A DNA stretch of 64,000 nucleotides from NCBI GenBank assembly GCA_023399465.1, contig JAEWPB010000095.1, positions 1 through 64,000 on the forward strand, read 5' to 3'. The notes under the pieces are model-generated. The model saw only the letters and a program-made list of their open reading frames with translations. It ran no database searches and had not been told where the DNA came from. A program made the translations under genes and the position numbers. This document shows positions 48,435 to 55,525 of the stretch, piece after piece; position 1 is the first letter of the stretch, and every line of letters begins with the position of its first letter. Source of the stretch: Pseudomonadota bacterium. GTDB taxonomy: Bacteria; Pseudomonadota; Alphaproteobacteria; Rhizobiales; Rhizobiaceae.

Positions 48435-49775
48435 CTATATCGTTCCTGCATCGATCGCGGTGCTTTTGCCCGAGTCAGGCGTGCGCGGATATGCAAAAGG
48501 GCTGCGATCCTGCTCTTCAAGCGCTGGGAGGCCAAGCAGCGACCTATGCTGCGCTTTTCTCCAAGCGCTTCCATATGCTCCGATGAATCCTCGAACCAAG
48601 TTATCGACCTTTCGATCGATCTCCCGGAACAGCGGTGCGTCGTTACAAAACCAATAGTGCTTTCCCCAGCCGTCAATAATTCCTTCAACCTTCTTGAGGG
48701 TCCCGATAAAGGTATGGGGTCTGTTGATGGCTTTCCCATCCTGAACAGCGAAAAGTGCCTTCTTGCTTTCCGTAAATGTCCGTTCCACCGACGCAAGAAA
48801 TCGTTTTTGGGCAGTCGTACTGGGACGAATAATTCCTGGCTTTACTTCGACACCCAAGAAAATGAAGCCAGCTTTCATGCACACGGCGCCTGCAGACGAG
48901 TTTTCTGGTGACAGTTCCATGTCAAGAGTTTTTAGGATTGCTGTCGCCTTTCGCAGTCTCGCGTTGGCAGCCTTTGCTGTCGGTGCTAAGATAATAAAAT
49001 CATCAATATACCGAATGCATCGGCAATCCCCTTCATTCATTCTCTGATCGAAATCAGCGAGGATGATATTGCCCAAAAGTGGCGAAAGGGAATTTCCCTG
49101 TGCAACTCCGATGTCCTGGATTGGGAAGTCGGCGGCCTTTTCACGCAGTGCTTCCATGTTGGACAATTCGGTGGTGATCGCCATAGCGACGAAGTCTACA
49201 AACTGGTCGTCGTTTATCGCTGATCGGATGGTGGTGAGAACGTGAGACTTTGATATTCGCGTGAAAAATGAACGAATATCAGCAGTCACATAAAATTGTG
49301 CACCGTTTTCTATTGCATTCAACGCTTCTTTTATCGCTGCAGGGACAGCAGTGGGATTGTCGCGCTTGCCCTTGTTCTCGACAATTGTGCGCCTCACTCC
49401 GCCGAAACTGTGACGGGTTTCCACATAACTCTTAATTGCGGGTATCGTTAAGAGGACATTAAGGACAGCTCTTTGGACAATCCGAGCTTCCACTGATGCC
49501 AAAACAAGAGGACGGAACTTACCCGTTTTGCGTCCACGAAAATCCAGCTTCGGGATCGGAATGCCCCTTGCTTGCCCAAATTCGAACTTGCCATGAGATA
49601 GGCGATGGCAAAGTGACCGAATTCTCGCGCCCGAGTTCTCCGCAAAGTCTCCGATTTCCTTGCGGACGACCTCCGACTGTGACATTCGCGCGTTCTCTTG
49701 GATGACGCGCCACGCATTTTCTATGTTGTCCTGCTTCCAAACTGCTCGCAGAAGGGGTGAGGTAAATGGCATCAT
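48435..49775 (-). CDS. Solitary reverse transcriptase, candidate defence-associated (DRT/unknown group)
   Basis: This 446-residue reverse transcriptase has all polymerase boxes: KFRPLVLASVEARIVQRAVL (about 86-105), VTADIRSFFTRI (Asp166), GVAQGNSLSPLLGNIILADF (223-242), IRYIDDFIILAP with catalytic YIDD (256-259), and GFIFLGVEV (303-311). A thumb-like region follows (KVEGIIDGWGKHYWFCND, about 362-379). There is no fused protease, nitrilase, primase or endonuclease domain. QGNSLSP argues against diversity-generating retroelements, and no intron RNA is seen. AGGA 9 bases before ATG 49775 is a good ribosome site. The gene is visibly poorer in GC than all neighbours, lies just behind tRNA-His, and has about 480 non-coding bases upstream. 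This fits a horizontally acquired DRT-type system with its own RNA; the exact class is not assignable by eye. Confidence 0.85.
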   Translation of the reverse strand: MMPFTSPLLRAVWKQDNIENAWRVIQENARMSQSEVVRKEIGDFAENSGARIRSLCHRLSHGKFEFGQARGIPIPKLDFRGRKTGKFRPLVLASVEARIVQRAVLNVLLTIPAIKSYVETRHSFGGVRRTIVENKGKRDNPTAVPAAIKEALNAIENGAQFYVTADIRSFFTRISKSHVLTTIRSAINDDQFVDFVAMAITTELSNMEALREKAADFPIQDIGVAQGNSLSPLLGNIILADFDQRMNEGDCRCIRYIDDFIILAPTAKAANARLRKATAILKTLDMELSPENSSAGAVCMKAGFIFLGVEVKPGIIRPSTTAQKRFLASVERTFTESKKALFAVQDGKAINRPHTFIGTLKKVEGIIDGWGKHYWFCNDAPLFREIDRKVDNLVRGFIGAYGSAWRKAQHRSLLGLPALEEQDRSPFAYPRTPDSGKSTAIDAGTI

Positions 49776-50256
49776 TAGGGTCCTGTTGGTTGGCCTGACC
49801 CGTCCGACGGTTCCTGTTCCCCGCAGCGTTACCTTTCGGCCCGTTCCGCGCGACGCCTACGGCAACTCTCGTTGTCGCATCGCCGTGGCATTGACCCTCG
49901 GTCCCGACGGAAATGACGCCCGCCGCGAGTCCTGCCATGTTACAAAGTCATTACACTAATGACGCGTATTTTTCGCGTCAACGTGCTGCCGTTGATATGA
50001 GCAGCTTTCCCCATAGGAATTGTTTTATTTGAATTATGCTCTTTAGAAAGCTGTATGTTTTGGTTGTATTTGTGTGGCGGCGGCGTATCGCACCCAATTT
50101 GGATCTAACGGTCTTCCGATCTGGTTGCCGGAAAACGGAGTTCTATATCTTCCTTCGCGGATAGGCCTGACGGCCGCGGTTTGCCCGGGATGAAGCGTCT
50201 TCAGGTCCGGCCGAAAAGGCGCGGGGCGACCGGGATTTCAGGAAGGGAGACCGGCA
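49776..50256 (-). ncRNA. Non-coding upstream region of the reverse transcriptase, candidate RNA template/partner
   Basis: These 481 bases hold no convincing gene on either strand. Nearest the RT gene (49776-49945) the DNA is GC-rich; further out (49946-50100) it is strongly AT-rich, suggesting promoter DNA firing toward the RT on the minus strand. Overlapping inverted repeats occur at 49947-49980. Several reverse-transcriptase defence systems carry a structured RNA directly upstream of the RT gene. By analogy, a transcript of roughly 49776-49985 is the likeliest position for one here. A minus-strand frame (49938 to 49519) crosses into the RT gene but looks incidental. The RNA call is a hypothesis from position and structure only. 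Confidence 0.3.
49947..49980. repeat. Two overlapping inverted repeats upstream of the reverse transcriptase
   Basis: GTCATTA-CAC-TAATGAC (49947-49963) is a perfect 7-3-7 inverted repeat. TGACGCG (49960-49966) pairs with CGCGTCA (49974-49980) around a 7-base AT loop. The two share TGAC at 49960-49963, so the stems are mutually exclusive in RNA, or they form two adjacent operator-like elements in DNA. They lie at the border between AT-rich and GC-rich DNA. Confidence 0.7.
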
Positions 50257-50946
50257 ATGAAGGGCAGTGCCAACATACGGATCACGGTTACGCGCAACGG
50301 CCCCTACCTCGTCGTCGGCGAAGTACCGCTTTCCGAACAGATTATTGGCGCCGATGGCGAGGGGCTGTCGCAACAGTGGATCGCAAGCGACCTGCCGTCT
50401 GCAGGGCCGAAATTCTCCCTCTGTCGCTGCGGTCACTCGAGCCACAAGCCGTTCTGCGATGGCACGCACGCGAAGATCGGCTTCGACGGCACGGAGACCG
50501 CCGATCGCGCCCCCTATCTCGACAAGGTGCAGGCCTATGACGGCCCTCAGCTGGCGCTTCTGGATGCCGAGGAGCTGTGTGCGTTCGCGCGGTTCTGCGA
50601 CCCGAATGGCCAGGTGTGGAACCAGGTGGCGGAAAGTGACGACCCCGAGATCCGCCGCACGTTCGTGCGCCAGGTGCACGCCTGTCCGTCGGGACGTCTG
50701 GTCGTCTGGGACAAGGAGACAGACGCGGCGGTGGAGCCTGAGCTCGAGCCTTCCATCGGCTTCATCGAGGACCCGGCGGAAGGATGCAGCGGGCCGATCT
50801 GGGTACGCGGTGGCATTGCCGTGGTTTCGGCCGATGGCGCGGAATACGAAATCCGCAACCGCGTGACGCTGTGCAGGTGCGGCGCGTCCAACAACAAGCC
50901 GTTCTGCGACGGCACCCATGCGGCGATCAAGTTCCAGGCGAAGTAG
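50257..50946 (+). CDS. Double CDGSH iron-sulfur protein with central Fer4-type domain
   Basis: This 229-residue soluble protein has two CDGSH cluster motifs, CRCGHSSHKPFCDGTH (56-71) and CRCGASNNKPFCDGTH (206-221). Each has the three Cys and one His that bind a [2Fe-2S] cluster. Between them lies a divergent ferredoxin-like segment (FARFCDPNGQVWNQV and VRQVHACPSGRLVVWD) of the Fer4_19/DUF1271 type. The family probably transfers electrons or clusters; its partner is unknown. ATG 50257 follows GGAAGGGAG. It is followed by DUF982, PRC-barrel and GNAT genes on the same strand, but with gaps large enough for separate promoters. Confidence 0.88.
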   Translation: MKGSANIRITVTRNGPYLVVGEVPLSEQIIGADGEGLSQQWIASDLPSAGPKFSLCRCGHSSHKPFCDGTHAKIGFDGTETADRAPYLDKVQAYDGPQLALLDAEELCAFARFCDPNGQVWNQVAESDDPEIRRTFVRQVHACPSGRLVVWDKETDAAVEPELEPSIGFIEDPAEGCSGPIWVRGGIAVVSADGAEYEIRNRVTLCRCGASNNKPFCDGTHAAIKFQAK

Positions 50947-51042
50947 GGCGGCGGCCGTCCGTGGCATGTGGAAGCTCGCCGCGGCCCTTGAAGTTGCATG
51001 ATCGGATCGCGTCACCTGTCATCGGAACGCGGGGAGGGAGAC

Positions 51043-51330
51043 ATGGCGGTATACGAGGTTTCCTGGAGCAGCCCGCTCACCATTCAGTTGCGAACGGGCG
51101 ATCCGCGCACGTTCTCAAGCACCACGGAAGCGCTGATGTTTCTGGAGCACGAATGGCCGACGATCGGCGGCCAGCACTATCAGTGGGCATTGCTGACCTG
51201 TCGTCATGCCGAGGAGCGCCGAACCTCGGCGACCGTCTGCCGCGAGAAATTCCTCAAGGCCTGTATGGAGGCGGGTCTGGTGCCGCCGCTCGAGACTGGG
51301 CCCACCGGCGATGCCGGGGAGCGAGGCTGA
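51043..51330 (+). CDS. DUF982 domain protein
   Basis: This 95-residue small protein has the DUF982 pattern common in rhizobia: an N-terminal VSWSSPLTIQL strand, EALMFLEHEWP, and the helix YQWALLTCRHAEERRTSATV. Function is unknown. I start at ATG 51043, directly after GGGGAGGGAG; the longer frame from 50998 adds a leader without that signal. It lies about 100 bases after the CDGSH gene and 72 bases before the PRC-barrel gene. Confidence 0.8.
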   Translation: MAVYEVSWSSPLTIQLRTGDPRTFSSTTEALMFLEHEWPTIGGQHYQWALLTCRHAEERRTSATVCREKFLKACMEAGLVPPLETGPTGDAGERG

Positions 51331-51402
51331 GGCCCCGCGCTTTTCTCGGAACCATCCGTATCCGGCATCGTTCCCCCTCTGTAACGCAAGGAGGAAATCA
51401 CG

Positions 51403-51774
51403 ATGTTCGAAGATGCAACCGTCAAGGAAACCCACGATCTTATCGCCAGCGACAAGGTGGTCGGCACCGATGTCTATGGGCCGGATCGCAAGCGCATCGG
51501 CTCGATCAAGCGCATCATGCTCGAAAAGCGCAGCGGCAGGGCCGCCTATGCCGTCCTCAGCTTCGGCGGCTTTCTGGGCATTGGAGATGATTACTATCCG
51601 CTCCCATGGACGTCGCTCGCCTATGACGAAACCCTCGGCGGCTTCGTGACCAATGTCACCAGGGCGCAGCTCGACAATGCGCCGAGCTATCCCGAGGGCG
51701 AGGACTTCAGCTGGACGCCGGACAACGGCCGCAGGATCTACGAATACTATCACGTCCCGACCTACTGGGCCTGA
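51403..51774 (+). CDS. PRC-barrel domain protein
   Basis: This 123-residue soluble protein has one PRC-barrel domain (about 15-85), with VVGTDVYGPDRKRIGSIKRI and FLGIGDDYYPLPWTSLAYDE visible. Such small proteins are common in Rhizobiales and often stress-related, but the molecular role is unknown. A very strong ribosome site (AAGGAGGAAAT) precedes ATG 51403. A GC-rich hairpin follows the stop. Confidence 0.87.
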   Translation: MFEDATVKETHDLIASDKVVGTDVYGPDRKRIGSIKRIMLEKRSGRAAYAVLSFGGFLGIGDDYYPLPWTSLAYDETLGGFVTNVTRAQLDNAPSYPEGEDFSWTPDNGRRIYEYYHVPTYWA

Positions 51775-51790
51775 TCAGTCGAGACCGGAT

Positions 51791-51813
51791 GCCCCGCGGG
51801 AATACCGCGGGGC
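51791..51813 (+). terminator. GC-rich hairpin after the PRC-barrel gene
   Basis: GCCCCGCGG (51791-51799) pairs with CCGCGGGGC (51805-51813) across a 5-base loop. Only TTC follows, so it is a weak terminator or a 3'-end stabiliser. It lies 17 bases after the stop codon. Confidence 0.6.
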
Positions 51814-51866
51814 TTCGGGCGTGACGGCCATCGCGGCCGATCGCGACTTCATGCTATCCTGTCTTC

Positions 51867-52385
51867 ATGGCTTCTGAACCAGAAATAGCCGCTGCGACAA
51901 CCGTCGAGGACTATCAGTGCTTCGCGGCGCTCGTGCGCGAATATGTCGACTGGTGCAGTGAACGCTATGCCGACGAACCCGGTTTCATGAAGCAGGTATT
52001 CGGCCATCAGGCGATCGAAAGAGAGTTGCAGGCGCCGGAATGCAGCTACGGGCCGCCGGTCGGCCGGACCTTGCTGGCGCGTGCGGATGGCGAGGCCGTC
52101 GGCTGCATTGCCTATCGCCGCATCGGCGATGCGATCTGCGAGATGAAGCGGCTATATGTCCGGAAAACCGTGCATGGTCGCGGCACCGGCCGGAGGCTGT
52201 GCCTGGCGCTGCTGGACGCGGCGCGACAGGACGGCTACGCACTCGTGCGCCTGGATACCGCAAGCCGGCTCGCCGAGGCGATCGCGCTTTACCGGTCGCT
52301 GGGCTTTCGCGGCTGTCCTGCCTACAACCACTATCCCCTCGAGCTTGCTGTTCATATCGTCTATATGGAATTGCCGCTCGTCTGA
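51867..52385 (+). CDS. GNAT-family N-acetyltransferase
   Basis: This 172-residue protein has the acetyl-CoA-binding core of the GNAT fold. The strand-loop CEMKRLYVRKTVHGRGTGRR contains the R/Q-x-x-G-x-G/A-type pyrophosphate-binding turn. YALVRLDTASRLAEAIALYR and SLGFRGCPAYNHYP follow and are characteristic of the C-terminal half. The acceptor substrate is unknown. It ends 22 bases before the convergent LysR gene. Confidence 0.87.
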   Translation: MASEPEIAAATTVEDYQCFAALVREYVDWCSERYADEPGFMKQVFGHQAIERELQAPECSYGPPVGRTLLARADGEAVGCIAYRRIGDAICEMKRLYVRKTVHGRGTGRRLCLALLDAARQDGYALVRLDTASRLAEAIALYRSLGFRGCPAYNHYPLELAVHIVYMELPLV

Positions 52386-52407
52386 TGTCCCTCAGGGTAA
52401 AGGGGCA

Positions 52408-53289
52408 TTAGAGAAAGATCGTCCGCTCGGCGCTGACGGCCTCCTGGATGAAGTCGACGACGGTGCGCACCCGCATCAGGTCGCGGGCGCTCTCGTGATA
52501 GGTGGTCCAGTAGGAGCGCCTGATGGCCTGGTCCGGCAGGATACGCTCGAGTTCCGAATACTGCCGGGCGATGTAGTTGTGCAGGATGCCGATGCCGGCG
52601 CCCGACCGCACCGCCTCGGTCTGGCCGGTGGCGCTCGAGATCTCGAAAGCCGCATCCCAGCTGCGCATGATCTCGCCGGTAAAGTTAAGCGATGCGGAAA
52701 ACAGCAAGTCTTCGACATAACCGATGCGGCGATGAGCCTTGAGGTCGTCGATCGTCTCCGGTCGTCCCTTCTGCATGAGATAGGTCTTTGAGGCGTAGAG
52801 GCCGAGGGTGTAATCTGTCAGCCGGGACGAGACGAGCCTGCCCTGTTCCGGCTGCTCGATGGTGATGGCGATATCGGCCTCCCGCTGGGACAGCGAAAAC
52901 GACCGCGGTACCGGTACCAGCTGGATCTTCAGTTCCGGATAGCGGTGGGTCAGCTGCCCGAGCCGCGGTGCAAGGAACGAAACTCCGAAGCCGTCGGGCG
53001 CCCCGACGCGCACAGTGCCGGCGATCGCCGTGTCGATCCGCCCGACATGTGCCTGCGCCTGCAGCATCTCGGTTTCCATCCGCTCCGCGGCGGCCAGGAA
53101 CACTTCGCCTTCGGCCGTCAGCTCGCAGCCATTGGTGCGGCGCACGAGCAACTGCGTCTTGAGCGCTTCCTCGAGCGCCGTTACCCGCCGGCTCAGGGTG
53201 GCGTGGTTGACGCCGAGCCGTTTCGATGCCGCCAGGATCTGCCCGGTGCGGGCCACCGCAAGGAACATGCGCACGTCGTCCCAGTTCAT
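52408..53289 (-). CDS. LysR-family transcriptional regulator, divergent from mmsA
   Basis: This 293-residue regulator has an N-terminal winged helix (about 3-60; ILAASKRLGVNHATLSRRVT) and a LysR effector domain (about 88-290). It is divergent from mmsA with 112 bases between the starts and an inverted repeat in the gap. It is thus the likely regulator of methylmalonate-semialdehyde dehydrogenase. The effector may be an intermediate of valine, myo-inositol or thymine breakdown; that is inference. Confidence 0.9.
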   Translation of the reverse strand: MNWDDVRMFLAVARTGQILAASKRLGVNHATLSRRVTALEEALKTQLLVRRTNGCELTAEGEVFLAAAERMETEMLQAQAHVGRIDTAIAGTVRVGAPDGFGVSFLAPRLGQLTHRYPELKIQLVPVPRSFSLSQREADIAITIEQPEQGRLVSSRLTDYTLGLYASKTYLMQKGRPETIDDLKAHRRIGYVEDLLFSASLNFTGEIMRSWDAAFEISSATGQTEAVRSGAGIGILHNYIARQYSELERILPDQAIRRSYWTTYHESARDLMRVRTVVDFIQEAVSAERTIFL

Positions 53290-53313
53290 AAGGGTGCCTC
53301 GTTATATAAAAAA

Positions 53314-53352
53314 TGCACAACGGTTCCTTATAGCAGGCGATTGCTTTGTGCA
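53314..53352. promoter_or_regulatory. TGCACAA / TTGTGCA inverted repeat in the LysR-mmsA promoter region
   Basis: TGCACAA (53314-53320) and TTGTGCA (53346-53352) are exact inverted copies with centres 32 bases apart, about three DNA turns. The right copy lies within CTTTG-TG-CAAAG, a smaller palindrome. This arrangement fits paired recognition sites for a tetrameric LysR regulator. The A/T-rich sequence between regulator start and repeat probably holds its promoter. Confidence 0.45.
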
Positions 53353-53401
53353 AAGTGTAGTGCGATGGTCGTTGCCATACGAACAACAGAGGAGGATTTC
53401 C

Positions 53402-54898
53402 ATGCGTGAAATCGGACATTTCATCGGCGGCAAGCATGTAGCCGGCACGAGCGGACGCACCAGCAACGTCTACAACCCGGCGACCGGCGAAGTGCAGGCC
53501 GTCGTGGCGCTCGCCAGTGATGCCGAGCTGCGCGCCGCCGTCGAGAACGCCAAGGCCGTGCAGCCGGAATGGGCCGCGACCAATCCGCAGCGCCGCGCCC
53601 GCGTGTTCATGAAGTTCGTGCAACTGCTCAACGAGAACATGAACGAACTCGCCGAGATGCTCTCGCGCGAACACGGCAAGACCATCGAAGACGCCAAGGG
53701 CGACATCATCCGCGGTCTTGAAGTCTGCGAATTCGTCATCGGCATTCCGCACCTGCAGAAGGGCGAGTTCACCGAAGGCGCAGGGCCGTCGATCGACATG
53801 TACTCCATGCGCCAGCCGGTCGGCATCGGCGCAGGCATCACTCCGTTCAACTTCCCGGCAATGATCCCGATGTGGATGTTCGCCCCGGCGATCGCCTGCG
53901 GCAATGCCTTCATTCTCAAGCCTTCCGAGCGAGATCCGTCCGTTCCGATCCGCCTCGCCGAACTGATGATCGAAGCCGGTCTGCCGGCCGGCATCCTCAA
54001 CGTCGTTAACGGCGACAAGGGCGCTGTCGACGCGATCCTCACGGATCCGGATATCGGTGCCGTCTCCTTCGTCGGCTCGACGCCGATCGCCCGCTATGTC
54101 TATGGTACCGCGGCGATGAACGGCAAGCGCGCCCAGTGCTTCGGCGGCGCCAAGAACCACATGATCATCATGCCCGATGCCGACATGGACCAGGCCGTGA
54201 ACGCCCTGATCGGCGCCGGTTACGGTTCGGCCGGCGAGCGCTGCATGGCGATCTCGGTTGCCGTCCCGGTCGGCGAGGAAACCGCCAACCGACTGGTCGA
54301 GAAGCTGGTGCCGAAGATCGAGGCGCTGCGCATCGGTCCCTACACCGACGACAAGGCCGACCTTGGTCCCGTCGTCACCAAGGAAGCCCAGGCCCGCATC
54401 AAGGGGCTGATCGACCGCGGGATCGAAGAGGGCGCCGAACTGGTCGTCGACGGCCGCGATTTCAAGCTGCAGGGCTATGAGAACGGCTACTTCGTCGGCG
54501 GCTGCCTGTTCGACCACGTCACCCCCGAGATGGATATCTACAAGACCGAGATCTTCGGGCCGGTACTGTCCGTCGTTCGCGCCAAGAACTACGAAGAAGC
54601 GCTGTCGCTGCCGATGAAGCATGAATACGGCAATGGTGTTGCGATCTACACCCGCGACGGCGACGCCGCCCGCGACTTCGCCACCCGCATCAACATCGGC
54701 ATGGTCGGCATCAACGTTCCGATCCCGGTGCCGCTGGCCTACCACTCCTTCGGCGGCTGGAAGGCCTCGTCGTTCGGCGACCTCAACCAGCACGGCACTG
54801 ACTCGATCAAGTTCTGGACAAAGACCAAGACCGTGACCTCGCGCTGGCCGTCCGGTATCAAGGACGGTGCCGAATTCGTCATTCCGACGATGAAATGA
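53402..54898 (+). CDS. mmsA: CoA-acylating methylmalonate-semialdehyde dehydrogenase
   Basis: This 498-residue aldehyde dehydrogenase converts methylmalonate or malonate semialdehyde to propionyl-CoA or acetyl-CoA with NAD(+). It serves valine, myo-inositol and beta-alanine catabolism. Visible marks are GHFIGGKHVAGTSGRT at the N-terminus, GITPFNFPAMIPMWMFAPAI, SFVGSTPIARYVYGTAA and the catalytic-Cys segment GSAGERCMAISVAV. The internal ATG 53402, preceded by GAGGAGG, is the true start; the open frame extends far upstream but overlaps the LysR gene. It is monocistronic, with a clear terminator. Confidence 0.95.
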   Translation: MREIGHFIGGKHVAGTSGRTSNVYNPATGEVQAVVALASDAELRAAVENAKAVQPEWAATNPQRRARVFMKFVQLLNENMNELAEMLSREHGKTIEDAKGDIIRGLEVCEFVIGIPHLQKGEFTEGAGPSIDMYSMRQPVGIGAGITPFNFPAMIPMWMFAPAIACGNAFILKPSERDPSVPIRLAELMIEAGLPAGILNVVNGDKGAVDAILTDPDIGAVSFVGSTPIARYVYGTAAMNGKRAQCFGGAKNHMIIMPDADMDQAVNALIGAGYGSAGERCMAISVAVPVGEETANRLVEKLVPKIEALRIGPYTDDKADLGPVVTKEAQARIKGLIDRGIEEGAELVVDGRDFKLQGYENGYFVGGCLFDHVTPEMDIYKTEIFGPVLSVVRAKNYEEALSLPMKHEYGNGVAIYTRDGDAARDFATRINIGMVGINVPIPVPLAYHSFGGWKASSFGDLNQHGTDSIKFWTKTKTVTSRWPSGIKDGAEFVIPTMK

Positions 54899-54922
54899 CC
54901 ACCTGAGATTTTGGTGACTGGA

Positions 54923-54947
54923 ACGGGCCCCGCGAGGGCCCGTTTTT
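54923..54947 (+). terminator. Intrinsic terminator after mmsA
   Basis: ACGGGCCC (54923-54930) pairs with GGGCCCGT (54936-54943) across a 5-base loop, and five T end at 54947. It starts 25 bases after the mmsA stop codon. Confidence 0.9.
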
Positions 54948-55036
54948 CGTGCGGCGGGGACCGCCGGCCGCATTGACGCTTGTCCGCCGCCAAGATAGTA
55001 CGGCCCAATAACGCAGCAGTATATTAGGAATGCATA

Positions 55037-55363
55037 ATGGCGACGCAAGTGATGATGAAGAACGAATCCAACGGCCTGATCAGGAAAGGATTCGTCGGCT
55101 TCTCCTGGACCTATCTGTTCTTCGGCGGTCTTGTTCCGCTGTTCCGGGGCGAGGTCGGGATCGGTGCCTTGCATATACTGCTGTCGATCTGCACTTTCGG
55201 CATCTCGAACATTATCTTCTGCTTTCTCTACAACAAGCAGTTCACCCAGCGCCTGCTTGAGAAGGGCTTCAAGTTCAACGATCGCGAAGACCTGAACATG
55301 ATGGCGGCGGCGCGGATCGGCGTCGATCTCTCAATCGCCTCCGTGAAGAAGGCCGCCGCTTGA
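55037..55363 (+). CDS. Small membrane protein, HrgC-like (tentative)
   Basis: This 108-residue protein has two hydrophobic segments (about 21-37, SWTYLFFGGLVPLF, and 44-64, LHILLSICTFGISNIIFCFL) between polar ends. The pattern GFSWTYLFFGGLVPLFRGE followed by a CTFGISNI helix resembles small membrane proteins annotated as HrgC, but I am not sure of the family. Function is unknown. ATG 55037 follows TAGGAA. A bidirectional terminator separates it from the convergent fbpA. Confidence 0.7.
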   Translation: MATQVMMKNESNGLIRKGFVGFSWTYLFFGGLVPLFRGEVGIGALHILLSICTFGISNIIFCFLYNKQFTQRLLEKGFKFNDREDLNMMAAARIGVDLSIASVKKAAA

Positions 55364-55446
55364 GGATTGAGCTGCCGGCGTTCCCGCAAGAACGCCGGGT
55401 CTCGCCCAGAGGACTTGCCCAGATGTCTTGCCTTGCGCAAAACGAT

Positions 55447-55471
55447 AAAACCCCGCCATTGGCGGGGTTTT
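55447..55471. terminator. Bidirectional intrinsic terminator between the small membrane gene and fbpA
   Basis: AAAACCCCGCC (55447-55457) pairs with GGCGGGGTTTT (55461-55471) with a 3-base loop, giving T tracts on both strands. A second hairpin without T run, CCGGCGTTC (55375-55383) with GAACGCCGG (55390-55398), lies closer to the plus-strand gene. Confidence 0.9.
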
Positions 55472-55525
55472 CCGTTTTTTATCGAGCTGCCGGGAAGGGG
55501 GCGCCTGTCGGGGCGCCCTGTCTCA

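Noticed and set aside
48435..49775. Diversity-generating retroelement
   Set aside because: The RT motif is QGNSLSP, not the GxxxSQ form usual for DGR enzymes, and I saw no template/variable repeat pair and no accessory Avd-like or C-type-lectin target gene nearby.
49519..49938. 139-residue minus-strand frame upstream of and overlapping the RT gene
   Set aside because: It overlaps the RT coding sequence by more than 250 bases in another frame, shows no family resemblance, and its codon pattern looks like GC-rich noise. The region fits an RNA leader better.
48435..50256. Group II intron with encoded protein
   Set aside because: No recognisable domain V/VI hairpin was found downstream of the RT stop, no endonuclease domain is present at the C-terminus, and the RT lies between intact genes rather than within one.
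48326..50300. Direct repeat of the tRNA-His 3' end as an attachment site
   Set aside because: I found no second copy of the CCAGCCAACCGTACCA segment on the plus strand within the island. TGGTTGGCC near 49787 is only a short partial match in the opposite sense.
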